Source: an uncultured Caulobacter sp.
Lineage (GTDB): Bacteria > Pseudomonadota > Alphaproteobacteria > Caulobacterales > Caulobacteraceae
NCBI GenBank assembly: GCA_937925635.1
Contig: CALALX010000003.1
Location: forward strand, 1-64,000
Reading direction: 5' to 3'
DNA length: 64,000 nucleotides
The notes beneath the pieces were generated by a model that did not search any database, was not told where the DNA came from, and saw only the letters and a program-made list of their open reading frames with translations. Of the stretch, positions 50,085 through 59,625 are shown in pieces. The translations under genes were made by a program, and so were the position numbers. Each line of letters begins with the position of its first letter. The first letter of the stretch is position 1.

Positions 50085-51008
50085 CTACTTCAGAAGTCCC
50101 AGCAGCGAGCTCTGGCTCAGCATGTTGAACACCTGAGCCGAGGCCTGCACGGCCACCTGGGCCTGTTCCAACCTCGTGATCGCCAGCGGCATGTCGGCGT
50201 CGGTGATCGAGCCGACCATGCCTTCCAGCATCGCCTTGCGGTCCTCCTGCGCGGCCAGCACCTTGTCGACGCGGTTCTGGACCAGACCGTTGCGGGCGGC
50301 GTAGTCGGTGGCGGTCGAGCGGGCGACGTCGAAGTCGTCGAGCATGCCCTGCAGGAAGGTCTCCTGGGCCGGCGTGAGGTTGCCGGTGAAGTCGCCATTG
50401 GCCTCGACGTAGGCCTGCATCTGCTGGAAGGCCGAGAACACGCTGGTTCCGATGTCCGAGGCCAGGAAGCCGGTCTGGATGGTGGTCGACTCGTCCAGCT
50501 GACTCACCGGGGTGAGGCCGTCATTCTGGAACATCGAGGCGATCGGCGGGCCCGCCGTCAGGTCGGTGATCTTGGTGGCCGTGGTCGCCGCGGAATCGAC
50601 CTGGCCGCCGGAGAACAGGTAGCGACCGGCGTACTTGGCGTTGATCGAGTCCGCGGCCGATGAGAACCAGGAGGCGATCTCGCCCATCAACGCCTCGCCG
50701 CGCCCGGTGGCGAGAGCCTCCGCGATCGCCTGCCGGGCGCTCTGGGTAGAGTCGGCGACCTGGGTCAGCGCCAGGTTCTGGGCCTCCAGTCGCGAGGTCA
50801 GCTGGTCGCCCTGGGCGAGATAGCCGTCGACCTTGGTCTGCAGGCTGCGCGTGGCCAGCAGCGTCTCCGCCTGCTTGGCGTAGCCCTTCAGGTCCGACGC
50901 GTTCTTCTGGCTCGACACCTGGGCGTTGGCCGCCTGCTGGCGCACCTGCGCCTGCATCAGGTTGTTGAGGACCGAGCTGTAGTTGTTGGCGGTGGCGACG
51001 CGGTTCAT
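50085..51008 (-). CDS. flgL: Flagellar hook-filament junction protein FlgL (HAP3)
   Basis: 307 residues. Flagellin-like N-terminus (MNRVATANNYSSVLNNLMQAQ) and C-terminus (ADMPLAITRLEQAQVAVQAS ... LSQSSLLGLLK) form the coiled-coil core that joins hook and filament. It starts four bases after the flgK stop in a two-gene flgK-flgL unit driven by the sigma-54 promoter at 53280-53294. Exported by the flagellar type III apparatus. Confidence 0.94.
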   Translation of the reverse strand: MNRVATANNYSSVLNNLMQAQVRQQAANAQVSSQKNASDLKGYAKQAETLLATRSLQTKVDGYLAQGDQLTSRLEAQNLALTQVADSTQSARQAIAEALATGRGEALMGEIASWFSSAADSINAKYAGRYLFSGGQVDSAATTATKITDLTAGPPIASMFQNDGLTPVSQLDESTTIQTGFLASDIGTSVFSAFQQMQAYVEANGDFTGNLTPAQETFLQGMLDDFDVARSTATDYAARNGLVQNRVDKVLAAQEDRKAMLEGMVGSITDADMPLAITRLEQAQVAVQASAQVFNMLSQSSLLGLLK

Positions 51009-51012
51009 GGTT

Positions 51013-53130
51013 CTAGCCCACCATGTTGAGCAGGACGTCGTAGAGGTCCTTGCCGGCCTGGACGAGCCTGGCCGAGGCGCTGAACGCCTGCTGATAGGTC
51101 GTCATGCTGATCAGCTCCTGATCGAGGTTCACGCCCTCGGCCGAACTGCGCCGGGTATCGGCCTCGGAGGCCACGGCGTCGGCGATCTCCTGGCGCGAGG
51201 CGGCGCTGTCGGCCTTGCGGCCGATCGAGCCGGCGAACTCCGAGGCGTAACGCGAGACGCTCATCGAACTGGAGGCCGCGCCGCCGACCGCGTCGAATCG
51301 CGTGGTCACCTCGCCGGCTCTGGCGAGCAGCGCCGCGCCGCGGCCGTCGCCGATGGCCAGTGCAGGCTTGTTCAGCGCCGCCTGGGCCAGGTCGAGGGTG
51401 GCGAGGGCCAGCTTCGCCGGGTTCGCCGCGATATCGGCGCGGACCGAGAAGGTGCTGACGCGCGAGGCGCGCTGGGCCTGGCCGATGCCGAACAGTTCCG
51501 ACACGGACGGGCCGCCGACGCCGCGCGAGGTGTTGTCGTTCACCACCGAGACGACCTGGCCGGCCGAACCCGTGAAGCTCATCGCCCCGTCGGCGTCGAG
51601 CGAGAACTGGCCGTAAAGCCCGACGCCGCCCACGTTGGCGTTCAGGGCGTTGAGCAGGTCGTTCATCGCCCCCCCGGCTGGGATGGCCACGGTGACGTCG
51701 CGGATCCGCGAGCCGTCCTTGTCCGCCAGGCGCAGGGTCAGGGTGTCGCCGGCCGTGAAGCCGTGCGGATCGGTCGTCGCCAGGCCGGTCTCGTAATAGG
51801 GATGTCCGCTCGAGGCGACGAGGTCGTTCATCCCGAAGAAGTGGGAGAAGCCCTTGCCGGCGCGGTTCGACGGCGTCGTCGCGTCGTCGGTGATGGCCAC
51901 GCCGGCGGTCCCGGCCGCCGTCAGCGTCAGCGCGCCGTTGGCGAAGCTCGCCGCGCCTTGGCCTCCCAGCTGGCCGTTCAGGGTGGCCATGAAGGTCGCG
52001 GGGGTGAAGCCCGTGGTCGTGACGCCGCCGTCAATGCTCATCGTGCCGGCGCTGAAGTCGATATCAACCTTGCGCGTGATCAGGCCCGCGGCGTCGACGA
52101 TGGCCACCGTCGTCTTGCCGCTGAACCCGCCGATCGCGGTGGAGAGGTCCATGCCCGTGTCGCGGCCGGTCAGGGTCGTCGGCGCCGGCACGGCCGAGGC
52201 GGCGTTGTGCGCGCGGTTCATCTCATCGACCGCGCGGGTCACGAATTCCGACAGCTGGTCGCTCAGCGCCGGCAGCTCCTTATCGCGCAAGTCCAGCAAG
52301 CCGCGGATCTCGCCGGCGGTGATGCGCGCCCGCAGCGACGGCTCGCCGTTGGCGCCGGGCAGGGAGACGGTGATCTCGCCCGAGGCGCCGTCGGTGCGCA
52401 CATACTTCAGCTCGGCCGCGCCGCCTCCGCCCGCGAGGGCGTTGCCGTCAGAGGCGCGGATCACAACCCCGCCGTTGGCGCGCGGGGTGACGCTGACGTC
52501 CATCAGCTTCGACAGCTCGTCGATCAGGCCGCCCTGGATGTTCTCAGAACCCGTCGAGTCGTTGCCCTGGATCTGAGCCCGACTGATGTCGGCGTTGAGG
52601 TCATCGATCTGTTTGAGCAGCTGGTTCACGCGGTCGATGGCCGCGCCGATCTTGCTATCCGCCTCCGTGCCCATCGCCTGCAGCGAAGTGGAGATCCGCG
52701 TGGCCTCGGCCAGGAAGTCGGTGACGCCATCGATCGCCTGGCTGCGGCGGATGTTCGAGGCGGCGTCGCCCGAGGCGGCGGTGAAGGTCGCGTAGATCTC
52801 GTCCAGGCGCGTGAAGAACGAGTTGTCGCCGCCCGGATCGCCGAACAGGGCCTGCGCGCGGTCCATGGCCTCGGAGATCACGCCGGCTTCGACCGAGGCG
52901 GCGCGCGCCGTCATCGAAGCGCGTTGCAGGAACTGGTCGGCGGCGCGGCGCACCGCGGTGACATCCACGCCCACGCCCATGCCGGCCGAAACCATCGGGG
53001 CCTGGTCGACCACCTTGCGGACATAGCCAGGGGTGTTGATGTTGGCGATATTGTCCGAGACCGTCCGCAGACCGGTCTGAGCCGCCAACAGTCCGCTGTT
53101 GGCGGACGCCAGGATCCCGCCCAGGCTCAT
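51013..53130 (-). CDS. flgK: Flagellar hook-associated protein FlgK (HAP1)
   Basis: 705 residues from the ATG at 53130. The N-terminal SLGGILASANSGLLAAQTGL and SDNIANINTPGYVRK are the rod/hook-family signature and the C-terminal EGVNLDQELISMTTYQQAFSA is the paired helix; the middle (about 200-560) is a variable beta region. It is the first hook-filament junction protein, exported through the flagellar basal body. Corresponds to flaN in older Caulobacter naming. Confidence 0.95.
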   Translation of the reverse strand: MSLGGILASANSGLLAAQTGLRTVSDNIANINTPGYVRKVVDQAPMVSAGMGVGVDVTAVRRAADQFLQRASMTARAASVEAGVISEAMDRAQALFGDPGGDNSFFTRLDEIYATFTAASGDAASNIRRSQAIDGVTDFLAEATRISTSLQAMGTEADSKIGAAIDRVNQLLKQIDDLNADISRAQIQGNDSTGSENIQGGLIDELSKLMDVSVTPRANGGVVIRASDGNALAGGGGAAELKYVRTDGASGEITVSLPGANGEPSLRARITAGEIRGLLDLRDKELPALSDQLSEFVTRAVDEMNRAHNAASAVPAPTTLTGRDTGMDLSTAIGGFSGKTTVAIVDAAGLITRKVDIDFSAGTMSIDGGVTTTGFTPATFMATLNGQLGGQGAASFANGALTLTAAGTAGVAITDDATTPSNRAGKGFSHFFGMNDLVASSGHPYYETGLATTDPHGFTAGDTLTLRLADKDGSRIRDVTVAIPAGGAMNDLLNALNANVGGVGLYGQFSLDADGAMSFTGSAGQVVSVVNDNTSRGVGGPSVSELFGIGQAQRASRVSTFSVRADIAANPAKLALATLDLAQAALNKPALAIGDGRGAALLARAGEVTTRFDAVGGAASSSMSVSRYASEFAGSIGRKADSAASRQEIADAVASEADTRRSSAEGVNLDQELISMTTYQQAFSASARLVQAGKDLYDVLLNMVG

Positions 53131-53147
53131 GGCAGCCTCGACCGGAG

Positions 53148-53352
53148 CCCGGCAAAGCCTGACGCGCGCTTCGGCGGAATTTGCCGGGCGTTCTGGGGCG
53201 CTTGCCTGTGCATCGATGCTAAGCGATTGAAAAACATAGACTTCGATTCCGCGGGCGTGAAGACCCGCTAAACGACAGCGCAAGAGCGGCGCCAGACGCA
53301 ATCAGGCGGCATTTCGCGCCCTGTCGCACCTCATCGGCCCGGCAAAAAGCGC
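53148..53352. promoter_or_regulatory. Three CCCGGCAAA elements, candidate FlbD (ftr) sites
   Basis: CCCGGCAAA occurs at 53148-53156, inverted at 53180-53188, and again at 53338-53346 with AAGCGC after it. The last lies between the divergent sigma-54 promoters; the other two are in the flgK leader. In C. crescentus the same intergenic region (flaN-flbG) holds ftr elements bound by FlbD; similarity here is by eye. Confidence 0.55.
53280..53294 (-). promoter_or_regulatory. Sigma-54 promoter of flgK-flgL
   Basis: On the minus strand TGGCGC (53294-53289), five bases, TTGC (53283-53280): the GG and GC pairs are spaced as in -24/-12 promoters. Transcription should start near 53268, about 140 bases before the flgK ATG. 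Confidence 0.78.
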
Positions 53353-53432
53353 ACCGACCCGGTGACGGGGCATGGGCGACGTCGCCGCAGATAGATGAGA
53401 TAAAACAATACGATAGAGGTTCTGTGGCAAGT

Positions 53433-53447
53433 TGGCCCAAGCGTTGC
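53433..53447 (+). promoter_or_regulatory. Sigma-54 promoter of fliK-flgD-flgE
   Basis: TGGCCC (53433-53438), five bases, TTGC (53444-53447), with GG and GC ten bases apart as required. Transcription should start near 53459, about 65 bases before fliK. It is divergent from the flgK promoter, matching the Caulobacter hook-operon arrangement. Confidence 0.78.
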
Positions 53448-53522
53448 TCTTACCCTGTCGAATGATCCGGGCGCAGCAGGCGCCGAGCTTCCAGACACCG
53501 CTCAGGGGTGATCCCGCCTGCC

Positions 53523-55169
53523 ATGACCGCGTTCGCGTCCAACCTTCTTTCCGGCCTGACGGGCCTCGGAGCCAAGCCCGGAGCCGGGATGTCCGACGTC
53601 AAGACCGGCGGCCGGGTCGCGGGCGCCTTCGAGGCCCTGCTGGCCGGTATGACGGCGGGCGATCAGGTCGAACAGGCCGCGACCGGCGCGAAGATTCCGG
53701 ATGGGGCCGCGCCGGTTCAATCGGCCGCGGCGCCGACCGCTGACCGCCTCGTCGCAGGGGACGGTGTTCCGGCAGCCGGGGATGCGGCCCAGGAGTCCGC
53801 GCCGCTCGACGCGGCGCTGGCCGGCGCCGAAGCGGTCCTCCTGCCGCAGGCGCCAGCCGCTGATCCGACCCTTGCCGCGCCCCCTGTCGACAACGCCGCC
53901 GTCCGGGTCGTCGCGACCGCCGTAGGGGCCGCAGCGGCGGCGTCGCTTGATCAGCCTGGCGAGGGCGCCGCGGCCGTCCCTGACGGAGCCCCAGACTCCG
54001 CCCTCGTCGCGGAGGCGGGCGTCGCCGCGCCCCAGCCGCAAGCCAAGGTCGCCGATCCGGTAGCGCCGACAACGGCCGTCCGGGAGCGGGCCCCGATCCT
54101 GGAAGCGGCGACGGCGAGCGTCGCGCCCGCGATCGCGCCGGAGGCCGAGGACAGCGCCAGCGCGCACGCGGCTTCGCCGGCGCCCGCTGTTCAGGCCTCC
54201 GCGGCCGCTCCCGTCAGTCGTGCCCTGCCGGAAGCGATCAAGGCGCCCGAGGTGGTCAGCCTGGCCGCCCGCGTCGTTGAACCGGCCCGGCCGTCCGCCG
54301 CCGAGGCCGCCGCCCCATCGGCGATGCCCGCGGCGCCGGCCGAGACCGCCGTCGTCGACGCCGTGGCGGCCGAGACGATCGTCGAACAGCCCGTCGAGAC
54401 GGCCCTGGTCGTCGAGGCGTCGGGCGTCGCTGAACCGGCGCCGGCGCCGCAGCAGCCCCGCAGGGCCTCGCGCGCCGAAGGGCGGGCCGAAGCCGCCCGC
54501 GCCTCGGTCGAGGCACTGGAGCCTGGCCTGAAGGCCGTGGCCAGCGCCGAACAGACGGCGACCGATACGCCGACCGTCGACGTCCTCGACGCCGAGCCCG
54601 CGGGCGCGCAGCCCGTCGTTCACGAGGCCGCGCAGGTCGAGGACGCCCCGGCCCACCAGCCGCTGACGACCGCCCAGGGCGCAGCGCCACAGACCCACGC
54701 CTCCGCCGCCGATGCCTCGACCGTCGTGCGCGGCTCGCCCGAGACCGTGGCCAAACTGGCGTCCGACATCGTGCGCAAGCTCGAGGGCAGGAGCACCCGG
54801 TTCGACGTCCAGCTCGATCCGCTCGGTCTGGGCAAGGTCGACGTCAGTATCGAGATCAACGCCGATGGCCGGCTGAGCGCCGCGCTGTCGTTCGACTCCG
54901 CCCAGGCCGCCGCCGACCTGCGCGGCCGGGCCTCGGAGCTTCGCCAGGCGCTGGAGAAGGCCGGGTTCGACCTGACCGAAGCCAGCCTGTCCTTCGACAC
55001 CGGCGCGCAGAGCGGCGGCTTCGGCGGTCGCGAGCCGGGCGAACAGGCCTCCGTCTGGTCCAGCCGCGCCTTCGCGTCCGCGCGGGCCGGCCTCGAACAG
55101 GCCGACGCCCAACTCGCCGCCGCCGCCTACGCCCGCTCGCCGTCCGGCGGCGTCGACATCCGCATCTGA
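53523..55169 (+). CDS. fliK: Flagellar hook-length control protein FliK
   Basis: 548 residues from the ATG at 53523; a GTG at 53508 is possible. Residues about 60-415 are Ala/Pro/Glu/Val-rich and poorly conserved, as expected for the molecular-ruler part. The C-terminal FliK (Flg_hook) domain is clear: TRFDVQLDPLGLGKVDVSIE, then GRLSAALSFDSAQAAADLRG and LRQALEKAGFDLTEASL. Stops hook growth and switches export specificity. First gene of fliK-flgD-flgE. Confidence 0.92.
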   Translation: MTAFASNLLSGLTGLGAKPGAGMSDVKTGGRVAGAFEALLAGMTAGDQVEQAATGAKIPDGAAPVQSAAAPTADRLVAGDGVPAAGDAAQESAPLDAALAGAEAVLLPQAPAADPTLAAPPVDNAAVRVVATAVGAAAAASLDQPGEGAAAVPDGAPDSALVAEAGVAAPQPQAKVADPVAPTTAVRERAPILEAATASVAPAIAPEAEDSASAHAASPAPAVQASAAAPVSRALPEAIKAPEVVSLAARVVEPARPSAAEAAAPSAMPAAPAETAVVDAVAAETIVEQPVETALVVEASGVAEPAPAPQQPRRASRAEGRAEAARASVEALEPGLKAVASAEQTATDTPTVDVLDAEPAGAQPVVHEAAQVEDAPAHQPLTTAQGAAPQTHASAADASTVVRGSPETVAKLASDIVRKLEGRSTRFDVQLDPLGLGKVDVSIEINADGRLSAALSFDSAQAAADLRGRASELRQALEKAGFDLTEASLSFDTGAQSGGFGGREPGEQASVWSSRAFASARAGLEQADAQLAAAAYARSPSGGVDIRI

Positions 55170-55176
55170 GGCCCTC

Positions 55177-55845
55177 ATGACCGACGCCGTCAGCAACAGC
55201 AGCGCCGCATCGCTCCTCGACAAGCAAGCCAGCTCCCGCAACCGGCTGGCTGACAGCGAGGAGACGTTCCTGGCCCTGCTGACCACCCAGCTGAAGAACC
55301 AGGATCCCCTCTCGCCGCTCGATTCCAACGAGTTCACGGCGCAGATCGTCCAGATGACGGGTGTGGAGCAGCAGCTGCTCACCAACGATCTGCTGACCAT
55401 GCTCGTCGGGATGAATGACGGCGGCCTCGCTGGATCGGTCGATCTGATCGGAAAGACCGTCACCGCGGCCACCGATGAGGCGACGCTGCAGGACGGCAAA
55501 TCGACCTGGACCTACGATCTCGACCGCAACGCCACGAGCGTGAAGTACGAAGTCGTCAATTCGGCCGGCCAGACCGTCTACAGCGAGACGAAGGACAGCG
55601 TCGCCGCGGGCGACCAAGCCTTCGAATGGAACGGCAAGACCACCCAGGGCACGCAGCTGTCCGACGGCGGGACCTACAGCCTGAAGATCACCGCCACCGG
55701 CTCGGGCGGCGAGACCATCAACACCAGCATCTTCACCTCCGGCGTCGCCTCCGGCGTGGAAACCCTCAACGGCGAGACGGTCGTGACCGTCGGGAAGCTC
55801 AAGATCCCGGTCAGTTCGATCACCAGCGTCCAGCAGACCGTCTAG
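55177..55845 (+). CDS. flgD: Flagellar hook assembly scaffold FlgD
   Basis: 222 residues. The conserved N-terminal TFLALLTTQLKNQDPLSPLD with SNEFTAQIVQMTGVEQQ caps the hook during growth; the rest is the tudor-like and FnIII-like part (SVDLIGKTVTAAT ... AFEWNGKTTQGTQL). Starts seven bases after fliK. Confidence 0.95.
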   Translation: MTDAVSNSSAASLLDKQASSRNRLADSEETFLALLTTQLKNQDPLSPLDSNEFTAQIVQMTGVEQQLLTNDLLTMLVGMNDGGLAGSVDLIGKTVTAATDEATLQDGKSTWTYDLDRNATSVKYEVVNSAGQTVYSETKDSVAAGDQAFEWNGKTTQGTQLSDGGTYSLKITATGSGGETINTSIFTSGVASGVETLNGETVVTVGKLKIPVSSITSVQQTV

Positions 55846-55881
55846 GCCATCTGAACCTCAGTGCAGGAAGGATAACCCTCC

Positions 55882-57312
55882 ATGAGCATCAACAGCGCAA
55901 TGCTTGCCGGCGTCACCGGCCTCCTCTCGAACTCGCAGTCACTGGCCGCGATTTCGGACAACATCGCGAACGTCAACACGGTCGGCTACAAGCGCTCGCA
56001 GGCTAATTTCCAGACGCTGGTCAGCGGCCGGAACACTGGGTCCTCCTACGCGGCCGGCGGGGTCACCGCCACGACCCGCCGCTTCGTCACCACCCAGGGC
56101 CTGCCCACCCAGTCCACCCGCAACACCGACCTTTCGATCAGCGGCAATGGCTTCTTCGTGGTCACCGAGAAGTCCGAGAACCTGACGGCCGCGGACGCCC
56201 GCTCGTTCACCCGCGCCGGCTCCTTCGCCCTGGACAGCCTCGGCTACCTCCGGAACGACGCCGGGCTGTATCTGCAGGGTTGGCCGACCGACGCCAACGG
56301 CGTCATCACCACCGATCCGTCGGATATCACCCGCCTGCAGTCGATCAACGTCGCTTCGGTGGGCGGCGCGGCCGAACAGACGACGCGCGTGACGGTCAAC
56401 GCCAACCTCGACGCCAGCCAGGCCATCTCGGCCGAAGTCACGGCGGGCACCTACGACCCGGCCACCAACTCGATGGCCATGTACGATCCGGATCTGGGCG
56501 TCGGCGTGAAGCCGGACTTCTGGATCCAGGTGCCGGTCTCCGACTCCAAGGGCGGCAAGCGCACCGTGCAGATCGACTTCCTGCGCAGCGCCACGCCGAA
56601 CCAGTGGTACGCCGAAGTGCGCGCCGTCCCGGCCACCGACGTCGAGACCGGCGCCGGCCTGTCCAACGGCCAGCTGGCCGTGGGCATGGTGGCCTTCACC
56701 GAGGATGGTCGTCTCGATCCGACCGCCACCTTCACCGCGCCGCTGCAGCCGCTGTTCGCTGACTGGGACAATCCGGTGATCGCGTTCGGCGCGTCGTCCG
56801 ACGCGGCGCCAGGGGCCGGAGCGGTGAAGTGGGCCTCGGGCCTGGGCATCGGCGACCAGGACATTCGCCTTGAGCTCGGCGGGGCCGCCGGCGGCGTGAC
56901 CAGCTTCGACAGCGAGAGCATCCTGCAGTCGGTCAACACCAACGGCACCGCCTTCGGCAACCTGTCCGACATCGAGATCGACGATCAGGGCTTCGTCACG
57001 GCCATCTTCGACAACGGCATCTCGCGTCAGATCGCTCAGGTCGCCATCGCCACCTTCCCGAACGCCGACGGGCTGATCCCGACCAACGGAAACGCCTATC
57101 GGGTCAGCAAGGACAGCGGCACCTACAACTTCAAGACGCCGGGGAGCGGCGGGGCCGGCTACATCGCGCCCTCGACCCTCGAAGCCTCGACAGTTGATCT
57201 GTCCAGTGAGTTTACCGGGCTGATCACGACGCAACGCGCCTATTCGGCGTCGTCGAAAATCATCACCACCGCGGATCAGATGCTGGAAGAGCTTCTGAAT
57301 ATCAAGCGCTAA
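55882..57312 (+). CDS. flgE: Flagellar hook protein FlgE
   Basis: 476 residues. N-terminal SINSAMLAGVTGLLSNSQSL and SDNIANVNTVGYKRS are the hook-family signature; the C-terminal STVDLSSEFTGLITTQRAY with LEELLNIKR forms the partner helix. The inner part has FlgE D1/D2-like sequence (SRQIAQVAIATFPNADGL). Polymerises into the universal joint. Followed by 164 non-coding bases before sciP. Confidence 0.96.
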   Translation: MSINSAMLAGVTGLLSNSQSLAAISDNIANVNTVGYKRSQANFQTLVSGRNTGSSYAAGGVTATTRRFVTTQGLPTQSTRNTDLSISGNGFFVVTEKSENLTAADARSFTRAGSFALDSLGYLRNDAGLYLQGWPTDANGVITTDPSDITRLQSINVASVGGAAEQTTRVTVNANLDASQAISAEVTAGTYDPATNSMAMYDPDLGVGVKPDFWIQVPVSDSKGGKRTVQIDFLRSATPNQWYAEVRAVPATDVETGAGLSNGQLAVGMVAFTEDGRLDPTATFTAPLQPLFADWDNPVIAFGASSDAAPGAGAVKWASGLGIGDQDIRLELGGAAGGVTSFDSESILQSVNTNGTAFGNLSDIEIDDQGFVTAIFDNGISRQIAQVAIATFPNADGLIPTNGNAYRVSKDSGTYNFKTPGSGGAGYIAPSTLEASTVDLSSEFTGLITTQRAYSASSKIITTADQMLEELLNIKR

Positions 57313-57374
57313 TCTTGATGTTTAGGGGGCTTTAATTCAGATGTCTCACAATGAAACAGGGCTGTTAACTTGCG

Positions 57375-57389
57375 TTAGACGGTGGTTAA
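57375..57389 (+). promoter_or_regulatory. CtrA-like box upstream of sciP
   Basis: TTAG-N7-TTAA at 57375-57378 and 57386-57389, within a TTAA-rich patch that also has TTAA at 57365 and 57395. sciP is CtrA-activated in C. crescentus, so this is the expected element, about 90 bases before the ATG. Confidence 0.5.
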
Positions 57390-57476
57390 TCTACTTAAAC
57401 CATCGCGCTTTACGGCATGTTATTTCCAATGGCGCATCTTTCACGCCAACAGTCCTGGTGAGAGAGGCGTAGAACG

Positions 57477-57758
57477 ATGCTTCAGCAGCAGCGCGTGAAC
57501 AGCAGAGGCGAGAAGTACGTGATCGGTCCGACCGGCGCGCCGCTGACGCTGTCCGATCTGCCGCCCGCCAATACCGAGCGTTGGGTTATCCGGCGCAAGG
57601 CGGAGGTGGTTGCGGCCGTGCGGGGCGGGCTCCTGTCGCTGGATGAGGCTTGCGAACGCTACAGCCTCACCAACGAGGAGTTCCTGACCTGGCAGAAGTC
57701 GATTGACCGTCATGGTCTCGCGGGTCTGCGAACGACCCGACTGCAACAATATCGCTGA
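57477..57758 (+). CDS. sciP: CtrA inhibitor protein SciP (DUF1153)
   Basis: 93 residues. Small helix-turn-helix protein: KYVIGPTGAPLTLSDLPPAN, RWVIRRKAEVVAAVRGGLLS, LDEACERYSLTNEEFLTWQ are the DUF1153/SciP signature. In C. crescentus it binds CtrA and represses CtrA-activated promoters in swarmer cells, including flagellar class II genes. Position between flgE and fliF is the same as in C. crescentus. Confidence 0.94.
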   Translation: MLQQQRVNSRGEKYVIGPTGAPLTLSDLPPANTERWVIRRKAEVVAAVRGGLLSLDEACERYSLTNEEFLTWQKSIDRHGLAGLRTTRLQQYR

Positions 57759-57795
57759 GCCGCTCCGCCCCCCAAGCAAGGCTCGGCGAGACCGC

Positions 57796-57823
57796 GCGGC
57801 CGCGTTCCCCGGAACGCGGCCGC
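57796..57823. terminator. Perfect hairpin after sciP
   Basis: GCGGCCGCGTTCC (57796-57808) pairs exactly with GGAACGCGGCCGC (57811-57823) around CC. There is only a short T run afterwards (ATTTC), so a terminator is likely but not certain. It separates sciP from the fliF promoter. Confidence 0.6.
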
Positions 57824-57859
57824 TGCATTTCGACCGACAGGCTCCGTCGTCGGCGCCCC

Positions 57860-57876
57860 TTAAGAGGGCGTTTACC
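57860..57876 (+). promoter_or_regulatory. CtrA box of the class II fliF operon
   Basis: TTAA (57860-57863), seven bases, TTTACC (57871-57876), one mismatch from the TTAA-N7-TTAACC of Caulobacter class II promoters. It is about 95 bases ahead of fliF, placing the -35 region on it. FlbD represses this operon in C. crescentus. Confidence 0.65.
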
Positions 57877-57969
57877 CTGCACCCGGTAATTCCTGCCTAG
57901 CGAGCCGCGCCGGGGAGGCGCGTCGCGCCTTTGTTGTTGGGTTAGGGGCAGTCCCGAGTGGAAAGGTTC

Positions 57970-59625
57970 ATGAACGGCGTTCGCGCCTTCGGGGTCGCCC
58001 GGCTCGCCGCCTTGCTCGGCATCGGGGCGGCGCTGATCGCCGGCCTGATCTGGCTGGCCGCGACCCTCGGCGCCGAACCCAAGGCGCTGCTCTATTCCAA
58101 CCTCGACCTCAAGGAGGCCTCCACCGTCGTCCAGGCGCTCGACCAGGCGGGCATCGACTATGAGGTGAAGGGCGACGGGTCCACCATCATGGTGCCGCGC
58201 GACAAGGTCGCCTCGACGCGCCTGATGATCTCCGGCAAGGGCCTGGTGACCTCCGGCTCGGTCGGCTACGAAATCTTCGACCAGGGCGCGACCCTGGGGC
58301 AGACGGACTTCGTGCAGCAGCTCAACCGCCAGCGCGCGCTCGAAGGCGAGCTTGCCCGCACCATCCGGTCGCTCGACGGCGTCACCTTCGCACGGGTCCA
58401 CCTGAACCTGCCGCGTCGGCAGTTGTTCGAGGAGGAGGCCGAACCGCCCTCCGGTTCGGTGACCATCGGCGTCGGCGGCCGCAAACCGACCGACGACCAG
58501 GTCCAGGCCGTTCAGAACCTGGTCGCCGGCGCCGTGCCCGGCCTGAAGGCCGAGCAGGTCTCGGTCATCGACCAGCATGGCAAGACCCTGTCGGTCGGCG
58601 GCTCGTCGATGACCAGCAAACTGGCCGACGATCGCAAGAGCGAGGTCGAGCGCAAGTTGGCCGCGCGGATCAAGGAACTGGTCGAGGGCGTCGTCGGCGT
58701 CGGCCGCTCCCGTGTCGAAGTCAGCGCCGACATCGACATGGCTCGCGTCACTGAGCAGGAAACCACCTACGACCCCGATGGTCAGGTGATCCGCTCGGAG
58801 CAGACGGGCGAGGAAAACGCGCGCGAGAACGACCCGGCCGGCGCGGACGGCGTCTCGGCCGGCGGCAACATCCCCGGCGTCACTGGCGTTGGCGCGGCGG
58901 GCGGCAACAGCTCGACGAGCGGCAGCACCCAGAGCACGACCAACTACGAGATCAGCAATAAGACCCGGACCGAGGTCCGCGAGCCCGGCGCGATCAAGAA
59001 GATCTCAGTCGCCGTCGCCGTCGACGGCGTCACCGCGCCCGGCGCCAACGGCAAGCCCGGCGCCTACACCCCCCGCTCGGCCGAGGAACTCGCGCGCCTC
59101 GACGAACTGGTGAAGGCCGCGGTCGGCTTCGATACGGCCCGGGGCGACACCGTGAAGGTGACCAACGTCCGCTTCGCCCGCGAGGCCGTGGACACCAGCG
59201 CGCCCGAAGGCGGTCTGCTGTCCAGCTTCGACAAGAACGACATCATGCGGGTGGTCGAACTGGCGGTGCTCGGCATCGTCGCCGTGCTGATCATGATCTT
59301 CGGCGTTCGGCCGCTTCTCAAGAGCCTCGTCAACGGGGGCGGCGCTCGCTCCAATCTTCCGGCGCTGGCCGGCTCCGGCGGCGGTCCGCTGACCTCGACC
59401 CGCCTGGTGACCACGCCCGACGGCGCGCAGTATCAGATTCCGGTCGACCCCTCGACGGGCGAGCCCCTGGCCCTGCCGAGCCCCGATCTCGACCAGCGCA
59501 TCGACATCGCCCGCATCGAGGGCCAGGTCCGCGCGTCGTCTGTAAAGCGCGTCGCGGACTTCGTGGACAAGCATCCGGAGGAATCCGTCTCGATCCTCCG
59601 CACCTGGCTGCACGAAACGACATGA
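57970..59625 (+). CDS. fliF: Flagellar MS-ring protein FliF
   Basis: 551 residues from the ATG at 57970 (555 from a GTG at 57958; GGAAAGG between them favours the ATG). Two membrane helices bracket the periplasmic ring-building domains (near 15-37 and 420-445). YscJ/FliF domain with LLYSNLDLKEASTVVQALDQ, then VGYEIFDQG and RARVHLNLPRR-like FARVHLNLPRRQLF. The C-terminal tail binds FliG. First gene of the class II operon. Confidence 0.95.
   Translation: MNGVRAFGVARLAALLGIGAALIAGLIWLAATLGAEPKALLYSNLDLKEASTVVQALDQAGIDYEVKGDGSTIMVPRDKVASTRLMISGKGLVTSGSVGYEIFDQGATLGQTDFVQQLNRQRALEGELARTIRSLDGVTFARVHLNLPRRQLFEEEAEPPSGSVTIGVGGRKPTDDQVQAVQNLVAGAVPGLKAEQVSVIDQHGKTLSVGGSSMTSKLADDRKSEVERKLAARIKELVEGVVGVGRSRVEVSADIDMARVTEQETTYDPDGQVIRSEQTGEENARENDPAGADGVSAGGNIPGVTGVGAAGGNSSTSGSTQSTTNYEISNKTRTEVREPGAIKKISVAVAVDGVTAPGANGKPGAYTPRSAEELARLDELVKAAVGFDTARGDTVKVTNVRFAREAVDTSAPEGGLLSSFDKNDIMRVVELAVLGIVAVLIMIFGVRPLLKSLVNGGGARSNLPALAGSGGGPLTSTRLVTTPDGAQYQIPVDPSTGEPLALPSPDLDQRIDIARIEGQVRASSVKRVADFVDKHPEESVSILRTWLHETT

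Noticed and set aside
50983..53271. Long plus-strand open frame opposite flgL-flgK
   Set aside because: Arg/Gly/Ala/His-rich shadow of flgK with no motif or ribosome-binding site.
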